A DNA stretch of 64,000 bases from Pedobacter psychrophilus. Its GTDB lineage: Bacteria; Bacteroidota; Bacteroidia; Sphingobacteriales; Sphingobacteriaceae. The notes under the pieces were generated by a model. It was not told the DNA's origin, ran no database searches, and saw only the letters and a list, made by a program, of their open reading frames with translations. This document shows positions 7,608-17,637 of this stretch, one piece after another. Position 1 is the first letter of the stretch. Each line of letters opens with the position of its first letter. The stretch is taken from the NCBI RefSeq assembly GCF_001652725.1, contig NZ_LWHJ01000027.1, forward strand, positions 310,001 through 374,000, read 5' to 3'. The position numbers and the translations under genes were made by a program.

Positions 7608-10600
7608 ATGAATTTTAGTAAAAAATTGTCTTTTTTGGCTGTTTTAAAAGTAATAAAAATTGCAACTTTTATGCTTTTTTTATTGCTAGGAGCAAATGCA
7701 TTGTACGCTCAAAACATCACCATCACAGGTTATGTTTATGATGATACAAATTTCCCATTACCTGGCACATCAATAGTTGAAAAGGGTTCTAATAATCAAA
7801 CTCAAACAAATGCACAAGGTTTCTTTACTATTTCTGTAAAAAGTCCTGACGCTACTTTGGTAATCAGCAGTATAGGCTTTACCAGTAAAGAAGTAAAAAT
7901 TGGAAGTCAACGCACCATAAAGGTTGTTTTAGAAACGGGTATAAACAGTTTACAAGATGTAATAGTTGTAGGTTATGGTACTCAAACGAAAGTTACCAGT
8001 ACTGGCGCACAATCATCCATCGATAGTAAAGCGCTATTACAGTCTCCAGTAGCCAATATTAGTAATTCATTGGTTGGCCGTGTTGCAGGTCTTTCTGCTG
8101 TACAAGCCAGTGGAGAACCAGGTGCCGATCAATCAACCATTAGGATTAGGGGTATTGGAACATTTAATGGTAGTCAAGAGCCATTAATATTAGTAGACGG
8201 TATCCAAGTTAATAATTATAACAACATTGATCCTAATGAAATTGAGAGTATCACCGTTTTAAAAGATGCTTCCTCGACGGCAGTTTATGGGATAAGAGGT
8301 GCAAATGGAGTGCTTATCATTACCACTAAAATGGGTAAAGTTGGTGCACCAACTTTTAGTTATAGCGGTAACTATGCCATTAACTCTTTTACAGATATCA
8401 GAGAAAACATGAATAGTTTTGATTATGCAAACTCACTTAATCAAGCTTTTTTTAACGATGCATATATAAGTGGTACCCAAAATAACTTTGTTCCAAGGTT
8501 TAGTGATGCCGATTTAGCTAAATATAAATCTGGTGAAGATCCTGTTTTTTTCCCAAATGTTAATTGGTACGATGTGGTTTTTAAAAAATCATCTGGTCAG
8601 CAACAACATAATTTAAATATTAGGGGAGGAACAGATAAAGTGAGGTATTTTATATCAGCAGGTTTGTTTACACAAGAAGGCTTATTTAACGATTCTAAGT
8701 TAACTGGGACGGATTTAAGCCCTCAAATTAAATATAACCGATATAATTTTAGATCAAATTTAGATTTTGATATTACCAAAAAATTTAAGGCAACATTTAG
8801 GTTATCTTCTCAAACAGAAAATAGGGAAGGTACTAATGTTGGTGATACCAGAACATTGATAGACAATATTTTAAGGGCAACTCCTTTAAGTTCTCCTGGC
8901 ATAGTAGATGGTAAAATAGTTTTGTTACCAAACGGCGGTGATAATCCTTTGGTTTCTATATATAGTAATGGATATAGAACCAGATTTAACAATACCTTAA
9001 ATGGTTCTCTTAGGTTAGACCATAGTTTGGATTTTATTACTAAAGGATTATCTACCCATGGCGAAATTGCATACCAAAACTTTAATTCTCAACAAACCAC
9101 TTATTCAAGTGCGGTACCTACTTATAGAGCAATAAGGGATATTAATGGAGAAACTTCATTAGTACTTTTAGGGGATGAACAGGTACTAGGTGGATTTAAT
9201 ATAACACCCGGCAAAAATAACAGAATTACATCTGAATTTGCTTTAGACTATAAGCGTAAATTTGGCAACCACAATGTTACTGGATTGGCTTTATATAACC
9301 AAATAAGAGCAACTGACCCCGGTTTTTTTGATTTAGTAGCAAATACCTATCAGAGTGTGGTTGGTAGAGCAACTTATGATTATAAGAGCAAATATTTGGT
9401 TGAATTTAATTTAGCTTATAACGGATCAGAAAATTTTGCGCCTGGTAAAAGATTCGGTTTGTTTCCTTCATACTCGGCAGGTTGGGTGCCTACAGAAGAA
9501 GCTTTTTTTCCAAAGAATAAAATCATTTCTTTTCTAAAAATTAGAGGATCTTATGGCGAGGTTGGTAATGATCAAATAGGAAATAATTTCTTATTCTCAA
9601 ATAATCGCTTTTTATATCGTCCAACCGCTTTTACCCGTCAAAACGGATACTTTACTGGTTTTAATAACAGCGGTTATGGGTTAATTGGTGGAAGAGCAGG
9701 TACAAGAGAAGGACGGGGAAGTAATCCTGATTTAACGTGGGAAAGAAAAATTGCAAGTAATATTGGATTTGATGCCTATTTGATTAATGAAAAAGTTAAC
9801 CTAACGGTAGATTTTTTCCAAGAAGAACGTGATAACATACTTGCCACCTTTCAAACTATCGGAGGTACAGCAGGTTTTCAGGCAGCACCAGAAAACTTCG
9901 GGAAAATGAGAAACAAAGGATTTGAAGTAGCCGGAAAGTTTAATGATAAATTTAAAGAATTAAATTATTCTTTTGGTGGTAACTTCTCATTTGCTAAAAA
10001 CACCATTTTAGAGCAAGATGAAATTAACAGGTTATTTGCTTATCAAAACAGAACTGGTAATAGCTTTGGTCAAGGTTTTGGTTTAATAGCGGATGGTTTT
10101 TATAACAGTTGGGCCGAAGTAAACAATGCCTCAAGACCATTTTATCTTAATCAAAACAATAGGATACAGCCTGGAGATGTGAAATTTAGAGACGTGAATG
10201 GTGATGGTATCATTGATTTTAACGATGAAGTGCCTATTGGTTATTCAGACGTACCACAAATAACCTATGGATTTAATTTTGGAGCTAATTATAAAGGTTT
10301 TGATTTGTCTTTATTGTTTCAAGGAGCAGCCCAAGTTTCTTTACAATACTCAAGAAGAACCACTCAGGCTTTCTTTGATGCTCAACCAACAGGTGCGGTT
10401 AATACTTTATTAGAAAGTTGGACACCAGAACGTTATGCTCAAGGTTTGCCTATTAAATTTCCACGTTTTGCAGTAGGTAACAATACTACAGAAAGTAATA
10501 ATTACAGAAGCTCAACCTTGTTTTATACCGATGCCAGTTATCTACGACTTAAAAATTTAGAGATTGGTTACAGTTTAAAACCTGCTTTATTTAATAAACT

Positions 10601-10760
10601 AAAAATAAAAGGGGCAAGATTTTATGTAACCGGCAATAACCTTCTTACATGGACAAAAGTGGTAAAAGGTATTGATCCAGAAAACCCATCAACCACTGCA
10701 AATTTTGAACCTTATCCTTTGGTAAAAACTGTAAATTTTGGTACTAACATTAATTTTTAA
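7608..10760 (+). CDS. SusC-like TonB-linked outer-membrane transporter
   Basis: 1050 residues, normal SusC size. Domains in order: a long signal region ending NALYAQ (about 1-34); a carboxypeptidase-regulatory-like Ig domain (about 36-112, 'ITGYVYDDTNFPLPGTSIV'); the TonB-box/linker motif DVIVVGYGTQ; a plug with the SusC signatures IRIRGIGTF, PLILVDGIQ, 'ITVLKDASSTAVYGIRGANGVL' and IITTK (about 120-240); then a 22-strand barrel ending in an aromatic residue (VNFGTNINF). It imports oligosaccharides across the outer membrane together with the SusD partner, whose ATG follows only 4 bases after its stop. It begins the first SusC/D pair. It is full-length, with all family signature regions present. 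Confidence 0.96.
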   Translation: MNFSKKLSFLAVLKVIKIATFMLFLLLGANALYAQNITITGYVYDDTNFPLPGTSIVEKGSNNQTQTNAQGFFTISVKSPDATLVISSIGFTSKEVKIGSQRTIKVVLETGINSLQDVIVVGYGTQTKVTSTGAQSSIDSKALLQSPVANISNSLVGRVAGLSAVQASGEPGADQSTIRIRGIGTFNGSQEPLILVDGIQVNNYNNIDPNEIESITVLKDASSTAVYGIRGANGVLIITTKMGKVGAPTFSYSGNYAINSFTDIRENMNSFDYANSLNQAFFNDAYISGTQNNFVPRFSDADLAKYKSGEDPVFFPNVNWYDVVFKKSSGQQQHNLNIRGGTDKVRYFISAGLFTQEGLFNDSKLTGTDLSPQIKYNRYNFRSNLDFDITKKFKATFRLSSQTENREGTNVGDTRTLIDNILRATPLSSPGIVDGKIVLLPNGGDNPLVSIYSNGYRTRFNNTLNGSLRLDHSLDFITKGLSTHGEIAYQNFNSQQTTYSSAVPTYRAIRDINGETSLVLLGDEQVLGGFNITPGKNNRITSEFALDYKRKFGNHNVTGLALYNQIRATDPGFFDLVANTYQSVVGRATYDYKSKYLVEFNLAYNGSENFAPGKRFGLFPSYSAGWVPTEEAFFPKNKIISFLKIRGSYGEVGNDQIGNNFLFSNNRFLYRPTAFTRQNGYFTGFNNSGYGLIGGRAGTREGRGSNPDLTWERKIASNIGFDAYLINEKVNLTVDFFQEERDNILATFQTIGGTAGFQAAPENFGKMRNKGFEVAGKFNDKFKELNYSFGGNFSFAKNTILEQDEINRLFAYQNRTGNSFGQGFGLIADGFYNSWAEVNNASRPFYLNQNNRIQPGDVKFRDVNGDGIIDFNDEVPIGYSDVPQITYGFNFGANYKGFDLSLLFQGAAQVSLQYSRRTTQAFFDAQPTGAVNTLLESWTPERYAQGLPIKFPRFAVGNNTTESNNYRSSTLFYTDASYLRLKNLEIGYSLKPALFNKLKIKGARFYVTGNNLLTWTKVVKGIDPENPSTTANFEPYPLVKTVNFGTNINF

Positions 10761-10764
10761 GGAT

Positions 10765-12720
10765 ATGAATATTAAAAAATTAACACATAAAATAGCATTC
10801 GCAATTGTTCTGATTGCGTTTACATCTTGTAAAAAAGACATTACCCAATTTTTAGAAACGCCCCCAGGTGTAAGTTTAGATGAAGATAAAGTTTTTAGCT
10901 CTCAACAAGAAATAGAGCTTTATATATCAACAGGCTATGCATTAAGTATTCCTACTTTTATGGGATATAGAGATGGGGTTCCTACTGGGTCTAACTTTTT
11001 TACCGCCAGTGCTACATCTCCTTCAGGTGTGTTGCCAAGGCAAGCCCAAACCATTTTTTCTGGTGCAACAGATGAAGCAGAATCTACAGCAGATTTTGTA
11101 CCTACCCAGCAATTTAATACCGGTTCTGTTTTGCCACAAAATATCATAAACTTTGAAGATCACTGGTATTTTGCCCGTTTTAGAGGTTTAAGGGTAGCTA
11201 ATATTTTGCTAGAAAGAATAGATGCTGCACCTGTACCAGATACGTATAAAATACAAGTTAAAGCAGAAGCTAAGTTTTTAAGAGCTATGAATAATTTTGA
11301 AATGTTTAAACGTTATGGCGGCTTTCAAATTGTTGATAAGAGAATAACAGCACAAGAATCTAATGCAATACCTAGAAGTAGTGTAGCAGATTGTGTAAAT
11401 TTTATAGTGAAAGATTTAGATGAAGCATTTGCAGAATTACCAGTCGGTTTTCCTGTTGCAGCTCAAAAGGGAAGGGTTAGTAAAGCTGCAATTGCTGCTT
11501 TAAAGTCAAGGACCTTATTGTATGCTGCAAGCCCATTATTTAACACCGCAACTCCGTATATAAGTTTTGCGAATAATAATCTGATTTGTTATGGAAATCC
11601 TGATATTAATCGTTGGAAATTAGCAGTAGATGCCACATTAATTGCACTAAACACTGCATTTTCTGAAGGTTACGAACTATTAGACGTTCCTGCAAAAAGA
11701 AGCCCAGTACCAGTTAATGGTAGAACCGTGTCAATTAATGGGACTTCTACAGTGGTTGGCGGACAAGTTTTGGGTAATTATCGTGAAGCATGGGAACAGC
11801 CTGACAATAATGAAATAATTTTGGCTTTTAAAGGTTATGCAGCTAGTGGTAGATTTAGTTTTCCTTGGCAACATGTACTTCCTAACTTGCAAGCTCAATT
11901 TGACGGTTTTACATCTGGTACAGCGGTAAATCATCGTTTCATTAAACGTTACCAAACAAAAAGAGGGGTTGACCAGACCTGGCTTCCCATTGGGCAAGTT
12001 GGTAATGATTTAACTCAAAAGTACAGCGATTTAGATTCTAGATTTGCCCAATCAATAGGATATAACGGATCTAGATATAGCCAAAATCAAACCAGATTAG
12101 AGCTTTATCAAGGTGGAATACATTTAGCAAATTGTAGAACAGGTACTTGGATGAAGAAATTAGTTCCAGATCAATTATACGCAGGTAACGTAATACCAGT
12201 AATTAGTGTATTTAGGTATAATGAGCTTTTACTTAATCTTGCCGAAGCACTAAATGAATTTTCTGGGCCAGGAACCAGCCTTGCCCCAAGCTTAACTGCT
12301 GTTACTGCTACCCCCGCTACATTAGCGAATTATATAAATAATTTTCAATATCCCACTATACCAATATCTCCTTATGATATTATAAACAAAATTAGGTTGC
12401 GTTCTGGTATGCCGCCATTGAAGGCAAATTTAGATAGAGATACTTTTAGAGAGGCACTTCAAAATGAAAGAGCTATAGAATTAGCTTTTGAAAATTATAG
12501 ATTTTGGGATGTACGCCGGTGGTTAATTGCCGATAAAGATATCCTTAATGGTGGTATTACCAGACTTATTATAAGACCAATAAACATAGCGCTAGATCAA
12601 TTTAGCTATGAAGAACAAATTGTAGAACCAAGAACATTTCAGAGACGACTTTATTTACATCCTTATGATTTTAATGAAATACAGAGAAATCCTAATATCA
12701 TTCAAAATCCGGGTTGGTAG
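10765..12720 (+). CDS. SusD/RagB-like nutrient-binding lipoprotein
   Basis: 651 residues from the ATG at 10765, which has a GGAT stretch in front. A TTG/GTG-type start upstream would overlap the SusC gene and spoil the signal peptide. Signal peptidase II motif: LIAFTSC, Cys at about residue 22. Family features include ATDEAES, 'FRGLRVANILLERI', 'KAEAKFLRAMNNFEMFKRYGG', 'GRVSKAAIAALKSRTLLYAASPLFN', then FREALQNERAIELAFENYRFWDVRRW and the C-terminal RNPNIIQNPGW. These are the TPR-like core and the RagB C-terminal motif. It caps the SusC barrel on the cell surface and binds glycan. It is about 100 residues longer than the usual SusD (around 550), with the extra length in the middle. Confidence 0.95.
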   Translation: MNIKKLTHKIAFAIVLIAFTSCKKDITQFLETPPGVSLDEDKVFSSQQEIELYISTGYALSIPTFMGYRDGVPTGSNFFTASATSPSGVLPRQAQTIFSGATDEAESTADFVPTQQFNTGSVLPQNIINFEDHWYFARFRGLRVANILLERIDAAPVPDTYKIQVKAEAKFLRAMNNFEMFKRYGGFQIVDKRITAQESNAIPRSSVADCVNFIVKDLDEAFAELPVGFPVAAQKGRVSKAAIAALKSRTLLYAASPLFNTATPYISFANNNLICYGNPDINRWKLAVDATLIALNTAFSEGYELLDVPAKRSPVPVNGRTVSINGTSTVVGGQVLGNYREAWEQPDNNEIILAFKGYAASGRFSFPWQHVLPNLQAQFDGFTSGTAVNHRFIKRYQTKRGVDQTWLPIGQVGNDLTQKYSDLDSRFAQSIGYNGSRYSQNQTRLELYQGGIHLANCRTGTWMKKLVPDQLYAGNVIPVISVFRYNELLLNLAEALNEFSGPGTSLAPSLTAVTATPATLANYINNFQYPTIPISPYDIINKIRLRSGMPPLKANLDRDTFREALQNERAIELAFENYRFWDVRRWLIADKDILNGGITRLIIRPINIALDQFSYEEQIVEPRTFQRRLYLHPYDFNEIQRNPNIIQNPGW

Positions 12721-12798
12721 TTTAATTAGCATTTAAAATAAAAAATACAAAAGGTAAGATATAGTACCTAAAAATTCATCACATTTTATAAAGTAATT

Positions 12799-15744
12799 AT
12801 GAAATTAAGATATTACCATAGATTTATGCTAATAGCTATCATGGCTTTTGGATATACAAGTTCATCTTATGCTCAGGTTTCTGAAAATCTTCCAGACTAT
12901 AAAACAGATAGTTTGTACAAAGATTCTTTAAACCGCATAAAAGAAAAACCATTAAGATACATTGGGTTTAATAGGCAAGATTCTGTTTTGATAACCAGTT
13001 CTATTTCTACATTAAAAGGCGACGTGTTAACTAAAAATTTTAACACCAATTTAAGCAATAAATTATACGGAAGGTTAGCCGGTTTAACAGTTGCACAAGG
13101 TGGAAACGAGCCAGGTTTAGACGGTGCTGGTTTATTTTCCAGAGGTTTAAGCTCTTATCAAAGTAATGTAAACCGTGAGCCTTTAATTATTATTGATGGC
13201 TTTATTGGCAGCTATGAATTGTTGGTAGCAGAAGAGATAGAGGAGATTTCTTTACTTAAAGATGCTTCGGCCCTAGCTATTTATGGTTTTAGAGGAGCTA
13301 ATGGCGTATTGTTAGTAACTACTAAAAGAGGAAAAAAAGGCCCTTTAGCGGTTAGTTTTAGTTCTCAATTAGGTTTTAATCAAGCAACAATGCTACCTAA
13401 AACCTTAAATTCATTTCAATATGCAACTTTGTTTAATGAAGCATCTGTAAATGATGGACGAGCACCCTTTTATGATGCTACTACCTTAGAAGCTTACCGT
13501 ACAGGTAGCAACCCTATATTGTTTCCTAATGTTAATTGGTATGATGAAGCATTAAGAAATACAGCTCCTATTTCTAATTATAATTTAAACTTTAAGGGTG
13601 GCGATAATAATGTTAAATACTTTGTAGCCCTAAATGCCATAAACCAACAAGGCTTATTAAAGAATTTTGGAGATAATGATTTAGAGAGTAGAAATTCTAC
13701 CTATAGCCGTTACAACTTAAGGTCAAACGTTGAGGTTAATATTACCAAGAGATTCACTGCTACCCTTTTATTAGGTGGTAACGTAGAAAATAAAGCAAAC
13801 CCATTTCAAATAACTACTGGCGGCACTTTTGCTGCATTGGCTTCTACTCCACCAAACGCTTTTCCCGTACGCATACCAAATGGTTCTTTAACATTTGATG
13901 GAAATCCTATCCCTAATGGTTCATATGGTGGTACAATTGGTTTAACCAATCCTATTGCAAACTTAGCAGGTACTGGTTTTTTTGAATATGGCGCTACAAC
14001 CTTTCAATCTGTTTTTAATTTAAAACATGAACTTGATTTTATCACTAAAGGTTTAAGCGTTTCAGGAGCTGTTTCTTTTAATAATTATTTTCAAGGTGGG
14101 TCTGCAAAAACCAAACAGGTACAACGTTATAGCGTTTTAAATAACAATGGTAATGCTCTTTATGTTCCTGTATTGGTAGAACCTAATTTAATATTGAGCG
14201 GACAGGAACTTTTTCCGGGTGAAAATAGAACATTTGGTTTACAATCATCTCTTAATTACAATAGAACATTTGGCAAGCATGCCGTAACAGCTACAGCTTT
14301 CTTTAATTCTGATGTTAATAATATCATTAGGGTACAGCCTACAACCTCGGCGGCAAACAACGCATTTCCTTATAAAACTAATGGAGGTGGTAGTCGTGTA
14401 ACTTATGTGAATAGCAATAAATATATTGCAGAATTATCCTTAGGTTTTATGGAGTCAGAAAATTTCGCAAAATCTAATAGATTGGGATTTTTTCCAGCCG
14501 CTTCTTTAGGCTGGATAGCCTCAAACGAAAGTTTTCTTAAAAATAACCAAACTGTTAGTTTTCTTAAATTTAGAGGTTCTTTTGGTTTAACCGGGAATGA
14601 TAATATTGGTGGTCGTTTCTTGTTTGAATCGAGGTATCCAAATGGAGACTCTTACTATTTTGGTCCCAATGCAACTACTTTATCTGCATCAATTAATCAG
14701 GGTAGATTAGCCAATCCCAACATTACCTGGGAAAAAGAAAAAGTAGCAAATATCGGTGTAGATGCAATCTTTTTTAATCAACTTAAATTATCAGTTGATG
14801 CATTTAACAGAGATAGATATGATTTGTTGCCAGAAATTAATGCTTCAGGAGGCTTAGTTTCTAACGGATCAATTCCTTCATTTTTAGGCTTTAATCAAAT
14901 CCCTTTAATTAACCAAGGTAAAGTAAATAATAAAGGTTTTGAAGCCACTCTAGGTTATACTACAAAAGCGTCCTCTAAATTAACTTTTTATGCTGATGCT
15001 AATATTTTTTATGCAAAAAGTAACATAGATTTTAATGCCGAAGCTCCAAGTTTAAACCCAGGCTTATTAAAAACTGGTTTGCCTATTGGGGTTCCATTTG
15101 GATTAAGATCTTTAGGTCTTTTTCAAAGTCAGGCAGATGTTGATGCAAGTCCTAAACCAATTGGTGCAAATGTTAAAATAGGTGATATTAAATATGCAGA
15201 TTTAGGTGGTCCAAATGGTACTCCTGATGGAATAATTGATGGAAACGATAACGTAGTTATAGGAAACCCAGGTTTACCAAATTTAAGTTTAGGTCTTAAT
15301 TCTGGCTTTAAATATAAAGGATTTGATATTGATTTTGTAGTCCAAGCTGTAACAAACAGATCTGTTTTTCTAACCGGTTCATACTTTAATCAATTTCAAA
15401 ATGCCAATGGTACTGCATCAGGAATTGCATTAGAAAGGTGGACACCAGAAACAGCAGCAACTGCAGAGTTTCCTAGATTATCTTTAGATGGTAACCAAAA
15501 TAATTACCGCTTTTCTTCTTTCTATGTAAGAGATGGCAGTTTTATTAAATTGAGAAGTTTAGAATTAGGCTATAGCCTAAACAAATCTTTAATAAGTAAG
15601 ATTAAAATTACCAATGCTAGGGTATTTGTAAATGGCACCAATTTATTGTCAATTGATAAAATCCCATATGGAGACCCAGAATCTTTTGGAACAGGATATC
15701 CACCTTTACAATCTTATTCTTTGGGTTTAAGAGTAGGTTTTTAA
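12799..15744 (+). CDS. SusC-like TonB-linked outer-membrane protein lacking the N-terminal Ig domain
   Basis: 981 residues. The signal peptide ends SSSYAQ (about residue 26), and after a short charged linker the plug begins directly ('SSISTLKGDVLTKNFNTNLSNKL'). SusC signatures follow: LFSRGLSSYQ, PLIIIDGF, 'EISLLKDASALAIYGFRGANGVLLVTTKRG', and a C-terminal barrel ending YSLGLRVGF. The carboxypeptidase-regulatory-like domain and the usual DVVVVGYGT motif of the first SusC (7608) are missing, which is unusual for this family and may affect how TonB engages. It forms the second SusC/D pair with the gene at 15795, 78 bases after the first SusD, so one polycistronic transcript is likely. Confidence 0.94.
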   Translation: MKLRYYHRFMLIAIMAFGYTSSSYAQVSENLPDYKTDSLYKDSLNRIKEKPLRYIGFNRQDSVLITSSISTLKGDVLTKNFNTNLSNKLYGRLAGLTVAQGGNEPGLDGAGLFSRGLSSYQSNVNREPLIIIDGFIGSYELLVAEEIEEISLLKDASALAIYGFRGANGVLLVTTKRGKKGPLAVSFSSQLGFNQATMLPKTLNSFQYATLFNEASVNDGRAPFYDATTLEAYRTGSNPILFPNVNWYDEALRNTAPISNYNLNFKGGDNNVKYFVALNAINQQGLLKNFGDNDLESRNSTYSRYNLRSNVEVNITKRFTATLLLGGNVENKANPFQITTGGTFAALASTPPNAFPVRIPNGSLTFDGNPIPNGSYGGTIGLTNPIANLAGTGFFEYGATTFQSVFNLKHELDFITKGLSVSGAVSFNNYFQGGSAKTKQVQRYSVLNNNGNALYVPVLVEPNLILSGQELFPGENRTFGLQSSLNYNRTFGKHAVTATAFFNSDVNNIIRVQPTTSAANNAFPYKTNGGGSRVTYVNSNKYIAELSLGFMESENFAKSNRLGFFPAASLGWIASNESFLKNNQTVSFLKFRGSFGLTGNDNIGGRFLFESRYPNGDSYYFGPNATTLSASINQGRLANPNITWEKEKVANIGVDAIFFNQLKLSVDAFNRDRYDLLPEINASGGLVSNGSIPSFLGFNQIPLINQGKVNNKGFEATLGYTTKASSKLTFYADANIFYAKSNIDFNAEAPSLNPGLLKTGLPIGVPFGLRSLGLFQSQADVDASPKPIGANVKIGDIKYADLGGPNGTPDGIIDGNDNVVIGNPGLPNLSLGLNSGFKYKGFDIDFVVQAVTNRSVFLTGSYFNQFQNANGTASGIALERWTPETAATAEFPRLSLDGNQNNYRFSSFYVRDGSFIKLRSLELGYSLNKSLISKIKITNARVFVNGTNLLSIDKIPYGDPESFGTGYPPLQSYSLGLRVGF

Positions 15745-15794
15745 TATCAAATAGCTAAAACAAATCAATTTTAAGTTATTTAAAACGAAAGAAA

Positions 15795-17603
15795 ATGAAA
15801 AGTAAAATATATTATACCTTAATAACCGGCACACTTTTATTGTTCTCTTGCCAAAAGCTTGACCGCGAAGTGGTAACTGATTTAAGCAAAGAGCAAATAG
15901 AAGTTTCTTATGAGCGTGTTTCACAATTGTTAAATTCTGTTTATGTAGAAGTGCAATCTGGTTTTACCAATATAGATGGTGCAATGATGGCCTCTGCAAC
16001 AGATGAAGCAGAGCATACACAAGTTACTAGCGATGTTCAAAATTTTAATAATGGTAGTTGGAATGCAATTAGCAACCCTAATAATGTGTGGGGAGCTTAT
16101 TACAGAGGAATAGCTAGAGCAAATTTATTTTTAGAATCCACAGATAAAATAAATTTAGATGTTTTTAGATTAGATCCATCTCCTTCTCAGCAAGACATTT
16201 TTAGACGCAGAGCTTATGAAATTGAAAGGTGGAAATACGAAGCCAGATTTTTAAGAGCATATTTCTATTTTGAATTGGTTAAACGCTACGGCGGTGTTCC
16301 TCTTTTAACAAAAACGGTAGGTACCGAGGTTGTGGCCACTACCACAAGAAATACCTTAGCAGAATGTATAAAATTTATTGTTGATGAGTGTGATGCTGTT
16401 ATTAATGTAGCTATACCAGGCATAGATGTAGCTAGAACACCTGTTCAATTACCAATACGTTACATTTTTACTGCTACAGAAACTGATTTAGGTAGAGTAA
16501 GCAGAGGAGCAGCTATGGCATTAAAAAGTAGGGTTTTACTTTATGCTGCTAGTGATCTTTTTAATAACCCATCTTGGGCAGGAGGTTATGCCAAGCCAGA
16601 ACTAATTTCTTATACAGATGTTTCAAGCGTAGCTAGAACACAAAGGTGGCAAGCTGCTTCAGATGCCGCATTAGCGCTTATCAATGCTTATGGGATGCCA
16701 ACATTATCTAATACTTTTCCTAATCAGTTTAATGCCAATAGCTTTCAGCAATCAGAAATAATTTATAACAGAAGAAATAATCCTACTAACAATTTTGAAA
16801 TTGCAAATTTCCCAATTGGTTTACAAGGTAATAGTGGTACAAATCCTTCTCAAAACTTAGTTGATGCTTTTGAAATTAGGGTAGGTGCTGCTGGAGCATC
16901 ACAAACAGCTGTAGCTTTTGATTGGAATAATCCAACCCATGTTGCAAACATTTATGCTGCTGGTCAAGGAGCTAATGCAAGAGACCCTCGTTTAGATTTC
17001 AGCATTGCAGTAAATAATAAACAATTAGTTACTGCCGCAAATTTTAATAGAAATTTACAAATATATACTGGCGGTGCAGATGGGCAGCCAATCCCAAATG
17101 CTACCAGAACAGGCTACTACATTAAAAAATATATTAATAATGCCCCTAATGTTACAGGTATACACAGTTGGAATATTTTTAGGCTTTCAGAGATATTCTT
17201 AAATTATGCTGAGGCACAAAACGAATTAGGTCAGTTTACCACAGCCAGAGATTATATTAATCGAGTTAGAACTAGGGTTGGGATTACAATGCCTCCTGTA
17301 CCTATAACTTCAGATCCCGCTGAAATAAAAAGAAGAATCATTCAGGAAAGAAGAGTAGAGTTTGCTTTTGAAGATCATAGGGCATGGGATGTAAGAAGAT
17401 GGATGATTGCGCCAGAAACTTTAGGTGTTCCTTTAAGAGGGGTAAGTATTTCTAGCAGTAACGGTTTACCTTCAGGCACTATGACTTATACTCGGATAGA
17501 TGTTGAACCAAGAGTTTTTGTGGCCAACAAAATGTATTTATACCCTATTCCTCAGGCTGATATAAATTTAGCTAATGGTATAGTTCAAAACCCTAATTGG
17601 TAA
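15795..17603 (+). CDS. SusD/RagB-like nutrient-binding lipoprotein
   Basis: 602 residues. Lipobox LLFSC, Cys at about residue 19, followed by QKLDRE. SusD-family blocks are ASATDEAEHT, 'AYYRGIARANLFLEST', 'KYEARFLRAYFYFELVKRYGGVPLLT', 'GRVSRGAAMALKSRVLLYAASDLFNNP', 'RLSEIFLNYAEAQNELG', 'RIIQERRVEFAFEDHRAWDVRRW' and the terminal NLANGIVQNPNW. It is the partner of the SusC at 12799, with 50 bases between them. It is predicted to be surface-exposed and to bind glycan. It is followed closely by a small surface lipoprotein gene, giving the order SusC-SusD-SGBP. Confidence 0.95.
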   Translation: MKSKIYYTLITGTLLLFSCQKLDREVVTDLSKEQIEVSYERVSQLLNSVYVEVQSGFTNIDGAMMASATDEAEHTQVTSDVQNFNNGSWNAISNPNNVWGAYYRGIARANLFLESTDKINLDVFRLDPSPSQQDIFRRRAYEIERWKYEARFLRAYFYFELVKRYGGVPLLTKTVGTEVVATTTRNTLAECIKFIVDECDAVINVAIPGIDVARTPVQLPIRYIFTATETDLGRVSRGAAMALKSRVLLYAASDLFNNPSWAGGYAKPELISYTDVSSVARTQRWQAASDAALALINAYGMPTLSNTFPNQFNANSFQQSEIIYNRRNNPTNNFEIANFPIGLQGNSGTNPSQNLVDAFEIRVGAAGASQTAVAFDWNNPTHVANIYAAGQGANARDPRLDFSIAVNNKQLVTAANFNRNLQIYTGGADGQPIPNATRTGYYIKKYINNAPNVTGIHSWNIFRLSEIFLNYAEAQNELGQFTTARDYINRVRTRVGITMPPVPITSDPAEIKRRIIQERRVEFAFEDHRAWDVRRWMIAPETLGVPLRGVSISSSNGLPSGTMTYTRIDVEPRVFVANKMYLYPIPQADINLANGIVQNPNW

Positions 17604-17637
17604 TTATTTGATTCATTTTAATTTTAAGAATAAAAAG

